Positions 33,123 to 41,839 of a DNA stretch of 42,252 nt are shown one piece after another. Both the position numbers and the translations under genes were made by a program. How positions within the stretch are numbered: the stretch's first letter is position 1; each line of letters opens with the position of its first letter. The stretch spans positions 1 to 42,252 of the forward strand of contig CAJCHZ010000017.1 in the NCBI GenBank assembly GCA_903970165.1, given 5' to 3'. Source of the DNA: Betaproteobacteria bacterium. Lineage in GTDB: Bacteria; Acidobacteriota; Terriglobia; Acidiferrales; UBA7541. The notes beneath the pieces are model-generated. The model made no database searches, was not told where the DNA came from, and saw only the letters and a list, made by a program, of their open reading frames with translations.

Positions 33123-33278
33123 ATGAAGCACCGCAAGAAAAAACTCGACGCCGGCGTGGAAGCGCGCCGCGCCGCTCGCAACTCCGGCATCGCACCCAGC
33201 GCCACGCGTGTTATTGCCGATAAGCGCGAGCGCCCCGCCAGGCACAAGAAAAAATGGCTGGAAAAGGAAGCGGAGTAG
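33123..33278 (+). CDS. Small highly basic protein (51 residues)
   Basis: A short frame beginning 18 bases after the receptor stop. The product starts MKHRKKKLDAGVEARRAARN, has 12 Arg/Lys in the first half and a second basic cluster HKKKWLEKEAE at the end. I recall similar tiny proteins of the form MKHRRKxLDAGVEARR in other Acidobacteriota, which supports a real gene; function is unknown, and nucleic-acid binding is only suggested by charge. No strong ribosome site is seen. It may be cotranscribed with the receptor. Confidence 0.68.
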   Translation: MKHRKKKLDAGVEARRAARNSGIAPSATRVIADKRERPARHKKKWLEKEAE

Positions 33279-33333
33279 TTTCGAAATTCTTTCTGTGCTG
33301 GTTAAGTCCCGACCGGACCTAATTTTTCGAGCC

Positions 33334-33882
33334 TCATCCAGGCTTGTGGGCAGGAACCGATTCATCCGCACGAAAAAGTGCGGCCGGAGCTATTTTCTTC
33401 CGCTCGGCAAGCGCCGCGCCAATCGCTTCGAGATCCTTCTTATCAAACCCCATGCAACTGACCTTGACGTTGCCATCCGGCTCGATGAGAAAAATGGTGG
33501 GCACGCTGGTCAGACCGTAGGCATTCGAGACGGCGTATCCTCCTGCTTTCTCGTCCAGCGCCATCGGAAACGTCGTTCCAAACTTCTTCGCAAACTCTTT
33601 CGTGTCGCGCGCATCATCCTGCGAAATGCCCAGAAACGTCACGCCGTCGCTGCCATAGCGCTTATGAAGTCTTTCGAGAAATGGAAACGTGAACTGACAC
33701 ACCGGGCAGGAAATTTTATAGAACGCGGCAATGACGGGGCCGCGTTCGAGCAACTCTCCGAGCGCATATTCCTTCCCATCCAGGCCCTTCAACTTGAAAT
33801 CCGGTGCCACATTTCCCGCATTAATGTTTGTCATAAGTCGTTCCGCACCCACCCAGCGTGTGAGCCGCCGCAGAATTCCCAT
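33334..33882 (-). CDS. Peroxiredoxin/TlpA-like thioredoxin-fold protein
   Basis: A 182-residue protein of the AhpC/TSA-redoxin group. The domain begins VAPDFKLKGLDGKEYALGELL and has the active motif CPVC at residues 59-62, with the cis-Pro segment SVPTIFLIEPDG. The CxxC suggests a thiol-disulfide oxidoreductase or a bacterioferritin-comigratory-type peroxiredoxin. No signal peptide is seen. ATG 33882 is chosen because TAAAAT lies six bases before it; ATG 33834 would remove 16 residues and keep the whole domain. It is the last gene of a minus-strand run that includes the VWA and AAA+ genes. Confidence 0.85.
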   Translation of the reverse strand: MGILRRLTRWVGAERLMTNINAGNVAPDFKLKGLDGKEYALGELLERGPVIAAFYKISCPVCQFTFPFLERLHKRYGSDGVTFLGISQDDARDTKEFAKKFGTTFPMALDEKAGGYAVSNAYGLTSVPTIFLIEPDGNVKVSCMGFDKKDLEAIGAALAERKKIAPAALFRADESVPAHKPG

Positions 33883-33888
33883 CGATTT

Positions 33889-33894
33889 ATTTTA
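33889..33894 (-). promoter_or_regulatory. -10-like TAAAAT six bases before the redoxin start
   Basis: On the minus strand TAAAAT ends six bases before ATG 33882, the same close spacing as in front of the ALDH and M20 genes, consistent with a leaderless message. Confidence 0.4.
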
Positions 33895-34009
33895 CCTCAA
33901 CCGGGAATGGCGGGAGCGCGACAAACAAGTGTGTTCCGTCACTTTGATTCCTGGCTTTCTCTTTTGTTTCTGACGGTGAGCTGTCCACTGTAGGTGGCCA
34001 GGCCTTTTC

Positions 34010-35287
34010 TTAATGAATCTGCTTCGTCTTCCGCGACATATAGTCCATCAACAGATACTGTCCAAGCGTATAAGGCGTCGTGAAATACGCTTTCCCGCGG
34101 CACATCTCCGTAATCTTCTGCACAAAATGCACCAGGCTGTAGTCGCTGGCCAGCATGAATGTATTGATCATGATTCCTGCGCGCTTGCACTTGTTCACTT
34201 CCTCAAGCGTCTGGCCAACCACAAAAGGATCCAGCCCAAAGGCGTTCTTGTAAATGCGCCCGTCTTCCAAAGTCAGCGCGGAAGGCTTTCCGTCGGTGAT
34301 CATGACGATCTGTCGCATGTCTTTTTTCTGGCGCAGCAAAATCCGTTGCGCAAGCCGCAGTCCTTCGCGCGTGTTCGTGTAATAAGGGCCGACTTGCACG
34401 CGTGCCAGCTCGCCGAGCGGAACCTCCTCCGCACTGTCGTGAAAAAGGACGAGGCTTAGTGTGTCACCAGGATATTGCGTGCGAATCAAATGAGAAAGCG
34501 CCATCGCTACACGCTTCGCCGGAGTAAAACGGTCTTCGCCATAAAGAATCATGCTGTGACTGCAATCGAGCAGCACCACCGTCGCGCACGAACTGTGATA
34601 TTCGCACTGATGAACCATCAAATCCGAATACGCCATATCAATCGGCACTTTCACGCCTTGCCGCCGGACCGCATTGAAAAGCGTTCCGCTGATATCGAGA
34701 TTCATGGTGTCGCCAAATTCATAAGCACGGGAAACGCCTCCGGACTCAACGCCCGTCGAGAGATCGCGCGTATCGTGCCGTCCAAAGCTGCTCCGCCCCA
34801 GCGACCCCAGTAAATCCTGAAGTGTTTTAAATCCGAGAAAGTCGATCGTCTTGTCCGTAATTTCGAAGCGTGCTTCCGGTTGCCGCTCTTGGGCGTCGCC
34901 GACTTGCCCGCGTGCCGATGCTCTTGGCGGCGGCGTAACCTGTGGCGGTTGCTGCGGATTGATAAAGCCTTCCTGCGCAAGCCGCTCCATCAATTTCTCG
35001 ATAAGGTCTTTCACAGCCTGATTGTTCTGAGCGTCCGGATTCTGCAGCATCTCGCGCAGTTCGTCGCTCATCGCATCTTCCGGCATCAGTTCGCCTTCCT
35101 GAAGCGCTCGAAGAATGGCTTCGCGTAGGGCCTCCATCGAGCGGTCCGGATCCATCTGCGATACGCCGTAGAATTGAGACTCAAAGCCACTTTGCAGGAA
35201 GAAATCGCCGAGCCGCTTGATGAGCTCTTCGAGGTCGACGGCATCGGCTGGTTCGCCGACATATTTTCCGTAGCGGATAAATTTCAT
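34010..35287 (-). CDS. VWA-domain protein paired with an AAA+ ATPase (chelatase D/CoxE-like)
   Basis: A 425-residue cytoplasmic protein. The first 180 residues are mostly charged helices with a Pro/Gln-rich break (about 112-125). A von Willebrand A domain follows, with the metal site DCSHS at 241-245 (DxSxS), the strand [11 protein letters not shown] and a long C-terminal helix region. Such VWA proteins work with the neighbouring AAA+ ATPase in metal insertion or in remodelling a target enzyme, as in Mg-chelatase BchD/BchI, CoxE/CoxD and MoxR systems. The ATPase gene is 57 bases upstream on the same strand. AGAGG lies before the ATG. The target is unknown. Confidence 0.87.
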   Translation of the reverse strand: MKFIRYGKYVGEPADAVDLEELIKRLGDFFLQSGFESQFYGVSQMDPDRSMEALREAILRALQEGELMPEDAMSDELREMLQNPDAQNNQAVKDLIEKLMERLAQEGFINPQQPPQVTPPPRASARGQVGDAQERQPEARFEITDKTIDFLGFKTLQDLLGSLGRSSFGRHDTRDLSTGVESGGVSRAYEFGDTMNLDISGTLFNAVRRQGVKVPIDMAYSDLMVHQCEYHSSCATVVLLDCSHSMILYGEDRFTPAKRVAMALSHLIRTQYPGDTLSLVLFHDSAEEVPLGELARVQVGPYYTNTREGLRLAQRILLRQKKDMRQIVMITDGKPSALTLEDGRIYKNAFGLDPFVVGQTLEEVNKCKRAGIMINTFMLASDYSLVHFVQKITEMCRGKAYFTTPYTLGQYLLMDYMSRKTKQIH

Positions 35288-35344
35288 TTGTGCCTCTGCT
35301 GCTTTTCAAGCCCGAATAGGGAGCTCTCTCGTAAACAAACTCCT

Positions 35345-36850
35345 TTAATTGAACTGCCTGCGTGGCGGGCGGCCGGGAGCTTCGCGCTGCTCGGGCTGCT
35401 GCTTGGGTTTGTCCGCGTAGAAACCCCGCTCTTCGCTGCGCCCGATGCGCCGGTGCGCCCAGAGCCCCTCAAGAATCATTTCCGCCGCGGCAGCGGCGGC
35501 GCCGGCATCTTTGCGGTCCTGGACTCCAAGCCGGCCGACCTGCTCCATCAATCCCTGAATCTTCGAAAGCTGTTGGTAACGCTCCGAAGTGGTTGCCAGT
35601 TCAGGCAGTTTCAATTCGCCTCCAATTTCAAACCACTGAATCACCGGCTGGAAGCTTACCTCCGCAAAGTGTTTGCTGAAAACCCGGCCAACCGCAGTCC
35701 TGATGAGCTCACGCGCGATCGTGTCCGCGCCTTTCAGTTCACCCTCGTATTCGAGTTCCATCTTTCCGGTAATCGCGGGCAGAGAAGAATAAATATCGGC
35801 GATGCGCGCGTACACGTGTTTTTCTCCGTTGCGTGCCGCGCGCTGTTCCGCGCTGCTCACCAGGCTTTCCGTCGTGGTAATGGGAAGCCGCTGGCTGACG
35901 CCGGAGCGCCGGTCCACGCGCTTGTCCTCGCGCGCCTGAAACGCAATTTCTTCCACTACGTTTCGCAAATAAGCTGGCACTTCAATCTTACGCCCGGCAT
36001 CGCGCGCGACCCATGCTTCCTGCGCAGTGATGGTCATTCCTTCTTCCACAGTTGCCGGATAGTGTGTGCGAATCTCCGCGCCGATTCTGTCTTTCAGCGG
36101 CGTGATGATTTTCCCGCGCGCGGTGTAGTCTTCGGGATTTGCGGTGAAGACGAGCAGTACGTCCAGTGGGAGGCGCAGCGGATAGCCCTTAATCTGAATG
36201 TCGCCTTCCTGCATGATGTTGAACAATCCGACCTGAATTTTTCCCGCAAGATCGGGAAGCTCGTTGATGGCGAAAATTCCGCGGTTGGCTCGTGGCAGCA
36301 GCCCGTAATGAATCGTCAGTTCATCGGAAAGATCGCGCCCGCCACGCGCAGCGCGAATGGGATCGACGTCGCCGATGATGTCGGCCATGGTCACGTCGGG
36401 GGTCGCCAGCTTTTCCACATAGCGGTGATCGCGCGGCATCCACGCGATGGGCGTATTGTCTCCCTCTGAGGCGATACGTTCGCGGCAAGCACGGCAAATC
36501 GGCCGCAGCGGGTCGTCGTTAATCTCGCATCCCACGACGACAGGAATCTCCGCGTCCAAAAACTGCGCTAATCCACGCAGGATGCGGCTCTTGGCCTGCC
36601 CGCGCAAACCCAGCAAAATAAAGTTGTGGCGCGAGAGCAGGGCATTAATGATTTGCGGCACAACGGTATCTTCGTAGCCGTGCACACCAGGGAAAAGCGG
36701 CTCGTTTTTCTCGATCATACGCAGCAGGTTGTGCCGCATTTCGCTTTTTACGGAACGCGAAACGGTCCTGGCGTCGAAATCCGGGATGCGTTTCAATTCG
36801 CCCAGAGTTTTCGCTTTCGGATGGGGTGAAGAGTGCGTGCTTGCCGTCAT
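35345..36850 (-). CDS. AAA+ ATPase of the Mg-chelatase/MoxR type with degenerate Walker motifs
   Basis: A 501-residue ATPase. The P-loop reads GLRGQAKS at residues 81-88, with Gln-Ala where GxxGxGKS has a small residue and Gly. The Walker B region is GIFAINELPDL, so Asn196 replaces the usual Asp before Glu197. Sensor 1 Asn lies in FTANPED and a likely Arg finger in PLKDRIG. Between P-loop and Walker B is GCEINDDPLRPICRACRE with Cys108, Cys119 and Cys122, a possible metal site. The last 30 residues are charged and Pro-rich. ATG 36850 with GAGG nearby is used. Annotations of relatives vary from Mg-chelatase to sigma-54-interacting protein. Operon partner is the VWA gene. Confidence 0.86.
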   Translation of the reverse strand: MTASTHSSPHPKAKTLGELKRIPDFDARTVSRSVKSEMRHNLLRMIEKNEPLFPGVHGYEDTVVPQIINALLSRHNFILLGLRGQAKSRILRGLAQFLDAEIPVVVGCEINDDPLRPICRACRERIASEGDNTPIAWMPRDHRYVEKLATPDVTMADIIGDVDPIRAARGGRDLSDELTIHYGLLPRANRGIFAINELPDLAGKIQVGLFNIMQEGDIQIKGYPLRLPLDVLLVFTANPEDYTARGKIITPLKDRIGAEIRTHYPATVEEGMTITAQEAWVARDAGRKIEVPAYLRNVVEEIAFQAREDKRVDRRSGVSQRLPITTTESLVSSAEQRAARNGEKHVYARIADIYSSLPAITGKMELEYEGELKGADTIARELIRTAVGRVFSKHFAEVSFQPVIQWFEIGGELKLPELATTSERYQQLSKIQGLMEQVGRLGVQDRKDAGAAAAAAEMILEGLWAHRRIGRSEERGFYADKPKQQPEQREAPGRPPRRQFN

Positions 36851-36936
36851 AGGGCCTCGTTCCGCGTCCAACCACCGGAGGACGCTTCCATACTAAAAAA
36901 AACCGTGCGACTCCGACTGCGTTGCTGTGAGACGTG

Positions 36937-37557
36937 CTAGTTCAATCCGTGCCCGTTACCGCCTGCGCGCTGCCGCATCACGCCTTTTCTCTGTAGATGC
37001 GGAGCCCACTCCCGAAGATACGCGACCAGACGCTCTTGCCGGTCAAACTCCGTTCTTAACTCCAGAATCTGCTGCTTCCAGAGCAAGTCCATCGGCAGAG
37101 CCGCCGCAACAATATAAGAAAGTTGAGTTTGCTGCTCGCCCTCGGCGTTCTTCGGATAATCTTCGAAGATGAGCGTATGACAGGTCTCGTAAAGCTCGGT
37201 CAGTTCGCGCTGTAGCGCCGCGCTCGGGGGAACTTCCCGGTCTTCCAGGTAATCCACATCCCCCTCCGCCAAAGGATTCTCCGAATAGAGTTCGAGCACG
37301 CGAAACGGTGAACGGCCCACAGCTAGAATGTCCAGGGTATCGTCCTCTTCGCGCTTGACGACTTCCAAAATCTCCGCGGTGCAGCCAACTCGAGCCACTC
37401 CTTTGGGGAGGGCAAGAAGCATCCCGAACACAGACTTTTCCTTCAAGCAGTGGTTCACCATGTCCAAATAGCGCGGCTCGAAGATATGCAGGGGAAGGTC
37501 CGCGCCGGGTAGAAGAACGACGTTCAGAGGAAACAGAGGAATACGGTCGGGCCGCAT
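36937..37557 (-). CDS. Lon protease substrate-binding-domain protein
   Basis: A 206-residue stand-alone Lon N-terminal (substrate-binding) domain protein without ATPase or protease parts. It opens RIPLFPLNVVLLPGADLPLHIFEPRYLDMV, the hallmark of the family, and continues with FGMLLALPKGVARVGCTAEILEV. A C-terminal helical region ends in a short Gly/Arg-rich tail. The ATG at 37557 directly precedes the conserved block. Function of stand-alone members is unclear, possibly protein binding or quality control. It is the first gene of the minus-strand run that continues with the AAA+ ATPase 86 bases downstream. Confidence 0.88.
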   Translation of the reverse strand: MRPDRIPLFPLNVVLLPGADLPLHIFEPRYLDMVNHCLKEKSVFGMLLALPKGVARVGCTAEILEVVKREEDDTLDILAVGRSPFRVLELYSENPLAEGDVDYLEDREVPPSAALQRELTELYETCHTLIFEDYPKNAEGEQQTQLSYIVAAALPMDLLWKQQILELRTEFDRQERLVAYLREWAPHLQRKGVMRQRAGGNGHGLN

Positions 37558-37651
37558 GGTACGAAGCCATGATACCAGATGCCGCCGCGCACAAGTGGTG
37601 GGGGGCATCCTTTTGAGGATGGCCGGGCGGCACGGCCTTTAGACGGGCCAG

Positions 37652-37680
37652 TTGTAGATTCCCCGTGGTGACACTATTCT
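37652..37680 (+). promoter_or_regulatory. Promoter TTGTAG-N17-TATTCT
   Basis: TTGTAG (37652-37657) and TATTCT (37675-37680) have a 17-base spacer, about 75 bases before the toast-rack gene. A small hairpin (CATCC/GGATG, 37606-37621) lies upstream between the divergent genes. Confidence 0.42.
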
Positions 37681-37754
37681 TCCGAGGCGATTTATCACGC
37701 GGCGCCTGAACTTTTTTCACTTCGGCTGCGTAGTAAAGAGGGAAGAGGTGTGCG

Positions 37755-38705
37755 ATGGCTCAAGATCGTCCTTTTCGGACTGCTTCTCTGGTATTTCCAA
37801 TTCTGCTTATCGCCGTCGGCGGAATTTTCCTCTATGCCAACTGGTACCCGGCGTTCGATCCCTTGCCGATTTTGTGGAAATACTGGCCGCTCGCGCTCAT
37901 CTTCCTGGGGTTGGGAAAGATGTGGGACAGTTGGAGGCGGCGACAGCATCCGGGCACGCCGCCAGGCGCCTCCATGGGAGCGACGGTTGGCGCCTGCGCG
38001 TTCGTGGTTGTATTGGTCGCGCTGCTCTGGAACGGACGCTACTATGCGCGGCACCATCCTGACTCCGTCTACGCGATGCAACATCTCTCGCGCACCGTCG
38101 ATCGCGACGATGCCAAGGATGTCCGCCTATCGCTGGAAATGGGCGCTGGCGACATCAATCTCAGTGGCGGCGCGAGCCATTTGTTGGAGGCCGACTTCGA
38201 CTACCGCACTTCTTCCGGCACGCCCAAAGTGGATTACTCCATTTCAGGAACTACCGGCAATCTGCGCGTATATCAAGGCGACTCGGACGTTCACATCAAC
38301 ACGACTTCCGATAATCATTGGACTCTGCACCTCGCCAACGACGTTCCTCTGGAAATCAAGATGGAAATGGGCGCTGGCCGCGGCAACCTGCGCTTGCGCG
38401 ACATTGATGTGAGGCGCCTAACTCTGGAAGTGGGAGCCGGCCAGGCAGATGTGGACCTGACCGGCGATCGCAAGTCCGATCTGACCGCCGATCTCGAAGG
38501 CGGGGTCGGCGAAGCAAACATTCGCCTGCCTAAGAATGTCGGAGTCATCGTTCACGCAAGCGGCGGCATTGGTACGATCGACGCGCGCGGCCTGCATCAT
38601 GACGGGGATGAGTACACCAACGACGCCTACGGCAAAGCTCCTGCGACGATTCACCTGAAAGTGAGCGGCGGCGTTGGCCGCATCACGCTGATGCAAGAGC
38701 CGTAG
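37755..38705 (+). CDS. LiaF/toast-rack family membrane protein
   Basis: A 316-residue protein. The first 95 residues hold three hydrophobic segments (LVFPILLIAVGGIFLYANW, YWPLALIFLGLGKMW, and one near 75-92) as in LiaI/LiaF/PspC-linked proteins. From about 115 on, a right-handed beta fold with repeated GAGDINLSGG, GAGRGNLRLRDI, GAGQADVDLTGD and GGVGEANIRL units forms the toast-rack (DUF4097/DUF2154) domain. Relatives take part in cell-envelope stress sensing. There is no histidine kinase or response regulator next to it here. AGAGG is near the ATG. Confidence 0.84.
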   Translation: MAQDRPFRTASLVFPILLIAVGGIFLYANWYPAFDPLPILWKYWPLALIFLGLGKMWDSWRRRQHPGTPPGASMGATVGACAFVVVLVALLWNGRYYARHHPDSVYAMQHLSRTVDRDDAKDVRLSLEMGAGDINLSGGASHLLEADFDYRTSSGTPKVDYSISGTTGNLRVYQGDSDVHINTTSDNHWTLHLANDVPLEIKMEMGAGRGNLRLRDIDVRRLTLEVGAGQADVDLTGDRKSDLTADLEGGVGEANIRLPKNVGVIVHASGGIGTIDARGLHHDGDEYTNDAYGKAPATIHLKVSGGVGRITLMQEP

Positions 38706-38769
38706 TTTGTTCGGGTCCGCACGCGCTATCTCTTTTCATGTTTTGCTTTTGCATACATAGACGCCCTCC

Positions 38770-38798
38770 GCAAACCGGCCTCGCCAAGCCCGGTTTGC
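38770..38798. promoter_or_regulatory. Inverted repeat overlapping the uvrA -35 box
   Basis: GCAAACCGG (38770-38778) and CCGGTTTGC (38790-38798) form a perfect nine-pair dyad with an 11-base centre. Its right arm covers most of the -35 box of the uvrA promoter. No T run follows, so an operator is more likely than a terminator. Confidence 0.5.
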
Positions 38799-38823
38799 CA
38801 CGATTTTCCGCAAGCCGTATAAT
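38795..38823 (+). promoter_or_regulatory. uvrA promoter TTGCCA-N17-TATAAT
   Basis: TTGCCA (38795-38800), 17 bases, and a perfect TATAAT (38818-38823). Transcription would start near 38830, 40 bases before the TTG start of uvrA. Confidence 0.62.
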
Positions 38824-38869
38824 TTGAGGTTTAGGCTGTGCGCTCCGAGCGCGCTGTCTGAGCTTCGCT

Positions 38870-41839
38870 TTGGCCACCAAAGAACTCACCTCCGTGCTTC
38901 GTGAAGAAGAGGCGATACGCGTCCGCGGCGCGCGTGTGCACAATTTGCGAGACGTCAGCGTGGAGATCCCTCACAACGCCATCACGGTCGTAACCGGCGT
39001 CAGCGGTTCCGGCAAATCTTCCCTGGCATTTGACACTGTTTATGCGGAAGGGCAGCGGCGTTACGTCGAATCGCTTTCGTCGTATGCGCGTCAGTTTCTG
39101 GAACGCATGGAAAAGCCCGACGTGGATGAAATTTCGGGCATCGCACCGGCCGTCGCGATTCGGCAGAAGAATTCCACGCGCAATCCGCGCTCGACCGTCG
39201 CGACTTCCACCGAGATTTACGACTACCTTAGGCTGCTCTTCGCGCGTTGCGGGAAAACGTTGTGCATAAAATGCGGCGCGGAAGTCCGGCGCGATAGCCC
39301 GGATGAGATCGCCACGCGCGTGCTTTCGCTGGCGGCAGGCAGACGCTTTTATATTCTATACCCACTGCGCATCGCCCAGCCGCAAGCGTCTGGCATAACC
39401 CGCCGAGTCTCAAAGAAAAAAGCAGCAGTTCCGTCCCAGGAAACGCTCAAGCAGGCGCTCGGCGACATTCAAAAACGCGGCTTCAATCGTCTTTATCAAG
39501 ATGGCCGCGTGCACGAATTTTCTTCCCCGGAGAGTTTGCTCGATGTCGATTTCTCGAAGCCAGTGTACGTTCTCGTGGATCGCCTCTCCGTAAATCCCGA
39601 CTCACGCTCGCGCCTCACGGACTCCATCGAAATCTGTTATCGCGAAGGCCAGGGCGAAGCCATCCTCGAATTCATCGCCGATGCCGCCGGGAATCCCGCG
39701 GTACGCCTCGCCTTCAACGAACGCTTTGAGTGCAAGAACGATGGCACGCTTTATCAGGAGCCTGAGCCGCGCCTTTTTTCGTTCAACAATCCGTATGGCG
39801 CCTGCCCGCGCTGCCAGGGTTTTGGTAACACCATCGATTTCGACCTGAATCTAGTGGTGCCCGATCCGAGTAAAACGCTCGAGGAGGGCGCGATCGAGCC
39901 GTGGACCAAGCCACGTTTTCGCGCGCTCGCCCAAGATGCAAAAAAGTGGGCGCGCAGCCGCGGTATTCCGCTCCACGTACCATGGCGCCAGCTTACGGCC
40001 GAACAGCGCCGCCTGGTCCTCGAAGGCGATTCGGAAAACGACTACGAGGGCGTGAAAGGATTTTTCGCCTGGCTCGAACGCAAGAAATACAAGCTGCATG
40101 TGCGCGTGTTTTTGAGCCGTTATCGTGGCTATGCGCTGTGTCCGGAGTGCGGCGGCACGCGCCTGCGCCCGGAAGCGCGGGCTGTCCGCGTGGCAGGCCG
40201 TTCGATCACGGAAATCTGCAAGCTCACCGTGAAAGAGGCTCGCGCTTTTTTCGCCACGCTTGCGCTTTCGGAGTTACAAGCCAAGGTTGCCGAGAAAATT
40301 CTCGAGGAGATTCGGACGCGTCTGCAATTTCTGGATGAAGTCGGCCTCGACTATCTGACGCTCGATCGTCTCACCTCGACACTCTCCGGCGGCGAATCGC
40401 AGCGCATCCAATTGGCAACATCGCTCGGCTCGCATCTCGTCGGCGCGCTTTACGTCCTCGATGAGCCGTCCATTGGCTTGCATCCGCGCGATACGCAGCG
40501 GCTCATCGACATTCTGAAATCGCTCCGTGATTTGGGTAATACGGTGCTTGTCGTCGAGCACGATCCGGACACGATTCACGCCGCGGATCACGTTATCGAC
40601 CTTGGCCCGGGCGCAGGCGAACTCGGCGGGAGGCTGCTCTTTGCCGGCACTTACGACGCCATGCTCGCGGAGCACAAATCGCTTACGGGCCGCTACCTCA
40701 GCGGCGAACTGGGAATTCCCGTTCCCAACAATCGGCACAAGCCGGTGGGCAAATTTCTCCGTCTTTACGGTGCTACGCTCCACAACTTGCAGAATATTGA
40801 TGTGATGGTGCCGCTCGGCACTCTGACGGTCGTCACAGGCGTCAGCGGGTCAGGCAAATCCACGCTGGTGCACGACGTTTTGTACCGCGCGCTCGCTGCA
40901 AAGCGCACCGGCGGCAGCGTCAAGGAATTTTGCGATCGCCTAGAGGGAGACGAGGGCATCCGCGAAGTCGTCATCGTGGATCAATCCCCGATTGGCCGAA
41001 CCCCGCGCTCGAATCCCGCCACGTATCTCAAGGCGTTTGATTCCATTCGTGAAGTTTTCGCCGCCACGCCGGACGCCAAGCGCCGCGGCTTCACCGCAGG
41101 CCACTTTTCCTTCAATGTCCCGGGTGGCCGCTGTGAAACGTGCCAGGGCGATGGCACCGTGACCGTGGAAATGCAATTTCTCGCCGATGTCGAGCTTATT
41201 TGCGAAGAGTGCCGCGGTACCCGCTTCAAAACAAGCGTCCTCGATGTACGCTACCACGGCAAAAATGTCCACGAAGTTCTGCAACTCACTGCTCGCGAAG
41301 CTCTCGCGTTTTTCAACGGCGTTCCCAAAGTTGTCACGAAACTTCGCATCTTGAATGAAATCGGTCTCGGTTATTTACGCCTCGGCCAATCCGCCACAAC
41401 TCTTTCCGGCGGCGAAGCGCAGCGCCTGAAGCTGGCCGCGCATCTCACGCGCTCGGAAAACCAGGGCATCCTTTATATTCTTGACGAGCCCACCACCGGC
41501 CTTCATTTCGATGACATCGCCAAACTTCTGGCCGCTTTCCGCAAGCTCTTGGAATCCGGCGCCTCACTGCTCGTCATCGAACACAATCTCGATGTCATTA
41601 AATCCGCCGACTGGTTGATTGATATGGGGCCCGAAGGCGGCGATCAGGGCGGCAAAATCATCGCCACCGGCACGCCGGAGCAGGTTGCGCGCAATCCGCA
41701 GTCCCACACCGGCCGGTTCCTCGCGCGTGTTCTCAATGGAAATGGCCAGGCAAAGCGGTCCGCGAACGGTGCATCCAAGTCCACCATGCCTTCAGGTACA
41801 ATCGCTAGTGGAGCAGGGAATCCTCCTGCCGAAACATGA
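38870..41839 (+). CDS. uvrA: Excinuclease ABC subunit A
   Basis: A 989-residue damage-recognition ATPase of nucleotide excision repair. Both ABC halves are complete: Walker A GVSGSGKSSLAF and GVSGSGKSTLVH, signatures LSGGESQRIQLA and LSGGEAQRLKLA. The C-terminal zinc finger CETC...CEEC is intact. The first zinc finger near the EPRLFSFNNP block has ACPRCQG but only one Cys in ECKNDG, where many UvrA proteins have CxxC. The start is TTG; no ATG fits, since IRVRGARVHNLRDV begins at residue 16. A Ser/Gly-rich tail ends the protein. The stop overlaps the next gene by ATGA. The promoter at 38795 has an inverted repeat over its -35 box. Confidence 0.96.
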   Translation: MATKELTSVLREEEAIRVRGARVHNLRDVSVEIPHNAITVVTGVSGSGKSSLAFDTVYAEGQRRYVESLSSYARQFLERMEKPDVDEISGIAPAVAIRQKNSTRNPRSTVATSTEIYDYLRLLFARCGKTLCIKCGAEVRRDSPDEIATRVLSLAAGRRFYILYPLRIAQPQASGITRRVSKKKAAVPSQETLKQALGDIQKRGFNRLYQDGRVHEFSSPESLLDVDFSKPVYVLVDRLSVNPDSRSRLTDSIEICYREGQGEAILEFIADAAGNPAVRLAFNERFECKNDGTLYQEPEPRLFSFNNPYGACPRCQGFGNTIDFDLNLVVPDPSKTLEEGAIEPWTKPRFRALAQDAKKWARSRGIPLHVPWRQLTAEQRRLVLEGDSENDYEGVKGFFAWLERKKYKLHVRVFLSRYRGYALCPECGGTRLRPEARAVRVAGRSITEICKLTVKEARAFFATLALSELQAKVAEKILEEIRTRLQFLDEVGLDYLTLDRLTSTLSGGESQRIQLATSLGSHLVGALYVLDEPSIGLHPRDTQRLIDILKSLRDLGNTVLVVEHDPDTIHAADHVIDLGPGAGELGGRLLFAGTYDAMLAEHKSLTGRYLSGELGIPVPNNRHKPVGKFLRLYGATLHNLQNIDVMVPLGTLTVVTGVSGSGKSTLVHDVLYRALAAKRTGGSVKEFCDRLEGDEGIREVVIVDQSPIGRTPRSNPATYLKAFDSIREVFAATPDAKRRGFTAGHFSFNVPGGRCETCQGDGTVTVEMQFLADVELICEECRGTRFKTSVLDVRYHGKNVHEVLQLTAREALAFFNGVPKVVTKLRILNEIGLGYLRLGQSATTLSGGEAQRLKLAAHLTRSENQGILYILDEPTTGLHFDDIAKLLAAFRKLLESGASLLVIEHNLDVIKSADWLIDMGPEGGDQGGKIIATGTPEQVARNPQSHTGRFLARVLNGNGQAKRSANGASKSTMPSGTIASGAGNPPAET

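Noticed and set aside
35174..36469. A 431-codon plus-strand frame opposite the AAA+ ATPase
   Set aside because: Antisense to a gene with clear ATPase motifs; Arg/His/Phe-rich composition is typical of a shadow frame.
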